From Akkermansia sp. (GTDB lineage: Bacteria > Verrucomicrobiota > Verrucomicrobiia > Verrucomicrobiales > Akkermansiaceae): 9,739 bases of DNA. The notes under the pieces are model-generated. The model worked only from the letters and a program-made list of their open reading frames with translations. It ran no database searches and was not told the DNA's origin. The translations under genes and the position numbers were made by a program. The stretch lies in assembly GCA_017379255.1 (NCBI GenBank), contig JAFNWZ010000141.1:1-9739 (forward strand), read 5' to 3'. This document shows positions 7,278 to 9,739 of this stretch, one piece after another. Numbering within the stretch: the first letter of the stretch is position 1; every line of letters begins with the position of its first letter.

Positions 7278-7802
7278 ATGGCTACTGATAAGAAAATCAC
7301 GATGAAGACCAGCAAGGGCGATATTAACCTCACGGTATTCGCTTCCAAGACTCCCATGACCGCTGCCAGTTTCCTGAATCTGGCTAGCAAGGGTTTCTAC
7401 AATGGTCTGACCTTCCACCGTGTGATTGCTGATTTCATGATTCAGGGTGGTGACCCTGAGGGCACCGGTTGCGGTGGTCCCGGCTATAAGTTTGATGATG
7501 AATGCCGCCCTGACCTGAAGTTCACCAAGCCCGGCCTGCTGGCTATGGCTAATGCCGGTCGCACCTGGACGGGGCAGGGCACGAATGGTTCCCAGTTCTT
7601 CATCACCCATGTGCCCACTGAGTGGCTGAATGGCAAGCACACCATTTTCGGTGAGGTGCTCTCCGCTGCCGATCAGGATGTGGTGAACGCTGTGCGCCAG
7701 GGCGATAAGATTGTTGCCATTGAGATTCACGATGACTGCGCCGACCTCTTCGAGGAACAGGCCCGCAACATTGAGCGCTGGAACAGCATGCTCAGGAAGT
7801 AA
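7278..7802 (+). CDS. Cyclophilin-type peptidyl-prolyl cis-trans isomerase
   Basis: A 174-residue cyclophilin that catalyses cis-trans isomerisation of Xaa-Pro bonds during folding. No signal peptide is present, so it should be cytoplasmic. The family core is intact: FHRVI (46-50) with the catalytic arginine R48, FMIQGGDP (53-60) with F53 and Q56, NGSQFFIT (103-110) with F108, and EWLNGKHTIFG (115-125). W116 and H121 align with W121 and H126 of human cyclophilin A; this Trp is replaced by Phe in typical E. coli PpiB, so the protein may be cyclosporin-sensitive. About 22 residues after the barrel (152-174) form a charged helical tail. An in-frame ATG at 7266 lies inside the predicted -10, so ATG 7278 is preferred. 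Codon choice favours GGT, GCT and AAG more than the neighbours, which suggests high expression. It is a single-gene unit with its own promoter and terminator. Confidence 0.93.
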   Translation: MATDKKITMKTSKGDINLTVFASKTPMTAASFLNLASKGFYNGLTFHRVIADFMIQGGDPEGTGCGGPGYKFDDECRPDLKFTKPGLLAMANAGRTWTGQGTNGSQFFITHVPTEWLNGKHTIFGEVLSAADQDVVNAVRQGDKIVAIEIHDDCADLFEEQARNIERWNSMLRK

Positions 7803-7818
7803 ATGATTTCATCAACGC

Positions 7819-7858
7819 GCAGGCACTCTCCGCCAGGACGAGTGCCTGCGTTTCTTTA
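7819..7858 (+). terminator. Intrinsic terminator after the cyclophilin gene
   Basis: A perfect 11-bp stem, CGCAGGCACTC (7819-7829) with GAGTGCCTGCG (7841-7851), encloses an 11-base loop that can itself fold (TCC 7830-7832 with GGA 7837-7839). It is followed directly by TTTCTTT (7852-7858). It starts 16 bases after the cyclophilin stop and ends 13 bases before the ABC-F start. Confidence 0.85.
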
Positions 7859-7871
7859 GCTGCTTTCCACC

Positions 7872-9659
7872 ATGGTTTTTGCTGTACAGGAACTGCATAT
7901 CGAATTCGGCCCGCGCGTGCTGTTCGATTCGCTTTCCTTTGTGGTGGAGCAGGGCGACCGTATTGCCTTTGCCGGGCAGAACGGCGCGGGGAAATCCACC
8001 CTCATGAAGTGTATTGTGGGGGCGTTGGAGCCCGACCGCGGAAAGGTGATGCTGCCGAAGCATACCCAGGTGGGCTATCTGCCGCAGGACGGTATCCACA
8101 TTGCCGGTACGCCGCTGCTGGAGGAGGTGCTGGGCAGTGTGGGCAATATTGTGGAGCTGCAGCAGGTGGTGGATGAGCTTTCTGCCGATTTGCAAAAAAT
8201 GGATTCTGCCAGCCCGGAGTACAAGGATACGCTGGAGGAAATCGGGCGTCTGGAGCTGATTCTGCTGGACCGCGATGCAACGCGTCTCCGCCCGCGTACG
8301 GAATCGATTCTGCGCGGTCTGGGTTTTGCTGATAAGGATTTTACCCGCGATTGCGGCGAGTTTTCCGGTGGCTGGCAAATGCGCATTGCGTTGGCAAAAC
8401 TGCTGCTGCAGGAGCCGGAGGTACTGCTGCTGGACGAACCGACCAACCACCTGGACCTGCAGAGTCAGCGCTGGTTGGAGCAGAGCCTGCGCACTTACCG
8501 CGGGGCGATCTGCATCATCAGCCACGATGTGGCGCTGCTGGATAATCTGGTGACGCGCACGATTGCGTTCCACCACGGCCGCGCAGAGGAATATGCCGGT
8601 AATTTCTCTTTCTACCTGAAGGAGAGCAAGCTGCGCAAGGAAGTGCTGCTGCGCCAGGCGAAGGCCCAGCAGCGCGAGATTGCCAAGACGCAGGAGTTTA
8701 TTGATCGTTTCCGCGCCAAGGCCACCAAGGCCACGCAGGTGCAGAGCCGTATCAAACAGCTGGAGAAGGTGGAGCTGATTGAGGTGGAAGATGATGATGC
8801 GGTGATGAGTTTCCACTTCCCGCCGCCTCCGCCCGGAGGGCACACGGTGGTGAAGCTGGAGAAAGCCCGCAAGGCCTACGGCCCTATCACGCTGCTGGAT
8901 GGCTATGATTTCACCATGGCCAAGGGAGACCGCATTGCCATTGTGGGCGTGAACGGCAGTGGTAAATCAACCTTTACCCGCCTGATTTCCGGCACGGAGG
9001 AGCCGGATGCCGGTACATTTGCTTTCGGTCACCACACGCAGGTGGCGTTTTTCTCCCAGACGCATGCCGATGTGCTGAACAACGAGCAGACGGTGCTGGA
9101 GTGTGTGGAAGCGGCGGCCAGCCGCGAAACCCGGCCCATGGTGCGCAATATTCTGGGCTGTTTCCTGTTCCGTGGGGATGATGTGTTCAAGAAAATCGGG
9201 GTGCTTTCCGGCGGTGAACGCTCGCGTGTGGCGCTGGTGTGCATGCTGCTGAAACCGGCGAATTTCCTGATTATGGACGAACCGACCAACCACCTGGACT
9301 TCCAGAGCCAGGATGTGTTGCAGCGCGCCCTGCTGGAATACCCCGGGTCGTACTGCATTGTGTCGCACAACCGCCAGTTCCTGGATCCCATCGTGAATAA
9401 GGTGCTGGAGTTCCGCCTGGGGCATGCGCCGCGTCTGTTCTATGGCAATGTGAGTGCGTATCTGGAAACAGTGGAGGCGGAGGAACGCCGCGCTAAGGAA
9501 ATGGCGCAGCAGCAGGCCGCTGCTACGCCAGCCGCACAGGTGCAGGCCGGGGGAAACCGCAAGGACGCCCGCCGCGCCCGCGAGATGGCCCGCCAGCAGC
9601 GCAACAAGATTCTGAAACCGCTGCAGCAGGAGCTGGAGCAGGTTACTGATATTCCATGA
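7872..9659 (+). CDS. ABC-F family ATPase, short C-terminus
   Basis: A 595-residue protein with two ABC ATPase domains and no membrane segments, as in ABC-F proteins, which bind the ribosome near the E site and affect the P-site tRNA. Domain 1 has Walker A GQNGAGKS (35-42), signature FSGGWQM (164-170), Walker B LLLDEP (185-190) and SHD (217-219). Domain 2 has Walker A GVNGSGKS (359-366), signature LSGGE (445-449), Walker B LIMDEP (466-471) and SHN (498-500), where Asn replaces the more common Asp. The charged linker (about 243-325), with FRAKATKATQVQSRIKQLEK at 280-299, is the family P-site linker, of the Uup/YheS/YdiF kind rather than EttA; the exact subgroup is unsettled. After domain 2 the C-terminal coiled coil begins (KPLQQELEQ, 582-590) but stops at residue 595, without the returning helix that is usual. 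ATG 7872 directly precedes the first domain. No separate promoter or Shine-Dalgarno was found. Confidence 0.93.
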   Translation: MVFAVQELHIEFGPRVLFDSLSFVVEQGDRIAFAGQNGAGKSTLMKCIVGALEPDRGKVMLPKHTQVGYLPQDGIHIAGTPLLEEVLGSVGNIVELQQVVDELSADLQKMDSASPEYKDTLEEIGRLELILLDRDATRLRPRTESILRGLGFADKDFTRDCGEFSGGWQMRIALAKLLLQEPEVLLLDEPTNHLDLQSQRWLEQSLRTYRGAICIISHDVALLDNLVTRTIAFHHGRAEEYAGNFSFYLKESKLRKEVLLRQAKAQQREIAKTQEFIDRFRAKATKATQVQSRIKQLEKVELIEVEDDDAVMSFHFPPPPPGGHTVVKLEKARKAYGPITLLDGYDFTMAKGDRIAIVGVNGSGKSTFTRLISGTEEPDAGTFAFGHHTQVAFFSQTHADVLNNEQTVLECVEAAASRETRPMVRNILGCFLFRGDDVFKKIGVLSGGERSRVALVCMLLKPANFLIMDEPTNHLDFQSQDVLQRALLEYPGSYCIVSHNRQFLDPIVNKVLEFRLGHAPRLFYGNVSAYLETVEAEERRAKEMAQQQAAATPAAQVQAGGNRKDARRAREMARQQRNKILKPLQQELEQVTDIP

Positions 9660-9662
9660 GTA

Positions 9663-9739
9663 ATGCTTTCTTTCTTAAGTAATTTAACCAAGCCGTCTTT
9701 TACATTTACCGAGGCCATTCCGACAATACCGAAGCACTC
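9663..9739 (+). CDS. Possible start of a further gene (partial)
   Basis: ATG 9663 opens a frame of 25 codons that continues past the window edge. It begins MLSFLSNLTKPSFTFTEAIP and is not recognised. It starts 3 bases after the ABC-F stop, which would fit co-transcription. The stretch is much more AT-rich than the preceding gene. It is short enough to be open by chance, and there is no Shine-Dalgarno sequence. Confidence 0.3.
   Translation, partial: MLSFLSNLTKPSFTFTEAIPTIPKH

Noticed and set aside
7163..7390. aguB extended upstream to 7390
   Set aside because: The extension would cross the aguB promoter and overlap the cyclophilin start, and the nitrilase domain begins normally at ATG 7162.
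6954..7730. Minus-strand open frame through the cyclophilin gene and divergent promoters
   Set aside because: It is antisense to a clear cyclophilin, crosses both promoters and has no domain of its own.
9647..9655. TGATATTCC as an extended -10 for the frame at 9663
   Set aside because: The hexamer TATTCC matches poorly and there is no -35-like sequence 17 bases upstream. Only the 7-base spacing to ATG resembles the other promoters.
9600..9660. A simple frameshift as the cause of the short ABC-F C-terminus
   Set aside because: None of the three forward frames after about 9640 continues a charged coiled-coil pattern, and the base composition itself changes.

Overview
The window is high-GC bacterial DNA that is almost fully coding. 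The codon habits (near absence of TTA, CTA and TCA over kilobases), starts without Shine-Dalgarno sequences, and a GC-rich palindrome cluster at the left edge would fit a Verrucomicrobiota/PVC-type genome. That placement is an impression from style and gene content, not a demonstrated assignment.

Layout: bases 1-150 hold a cluster of short GC-rich palindromes with no gene. They are followed by an unrecognised plus-strand gene (245-1213) for a protein with a soluble, probably beta-rich N-terminal part and two C-terminal membrane segments. It converges on a minus-strand operon, and a long imperfect palindrome at 1233-1275 looks like a shared bidirectional terminator. The operon is transcribed from 7162 down to 1289. 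Its genes encode an N-carbamoylputrescine amidase-type nitrilase (aguB), a Gfo/Idh/MocA oxidoreductase with a cysteine-rich insert, and the DEAH-box RNA helicase HrpA, each separated from the next by only 3 bases. Divergent from it, across a 115-base intergenic region, is a cyclophilin-type peptidyl-prolyl isomerase (7278-7802) with a clear intrinsic terminator. An ABC-F ATPase (7872-9659) follows, ending early relative to its family just where base composition drops, and a possible next gene runs off the right edge.

Functionally, HrpA and the ABC-F protein both belong to families that act on RNA or the ribosome, the cyclophilin helps protein folding, and the amidase belongs to polyamine synthesis from agmatine. 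The oxidoreductase substrate cannot be read from the sequence. No defence system, mobile-element gene, CRISPR array, tRNA or rRNA is visible.

The most informative non-coding signal is a set of three promoter-like sites of one design: a TTG-type -35, a 17-base spacer and an extended TGn-TATnnT -10. Two of them are divergent and place the predicted transcription start on or next to the start codon, which predicts leaderless mRNAs. The third corrects the start of the first gene.
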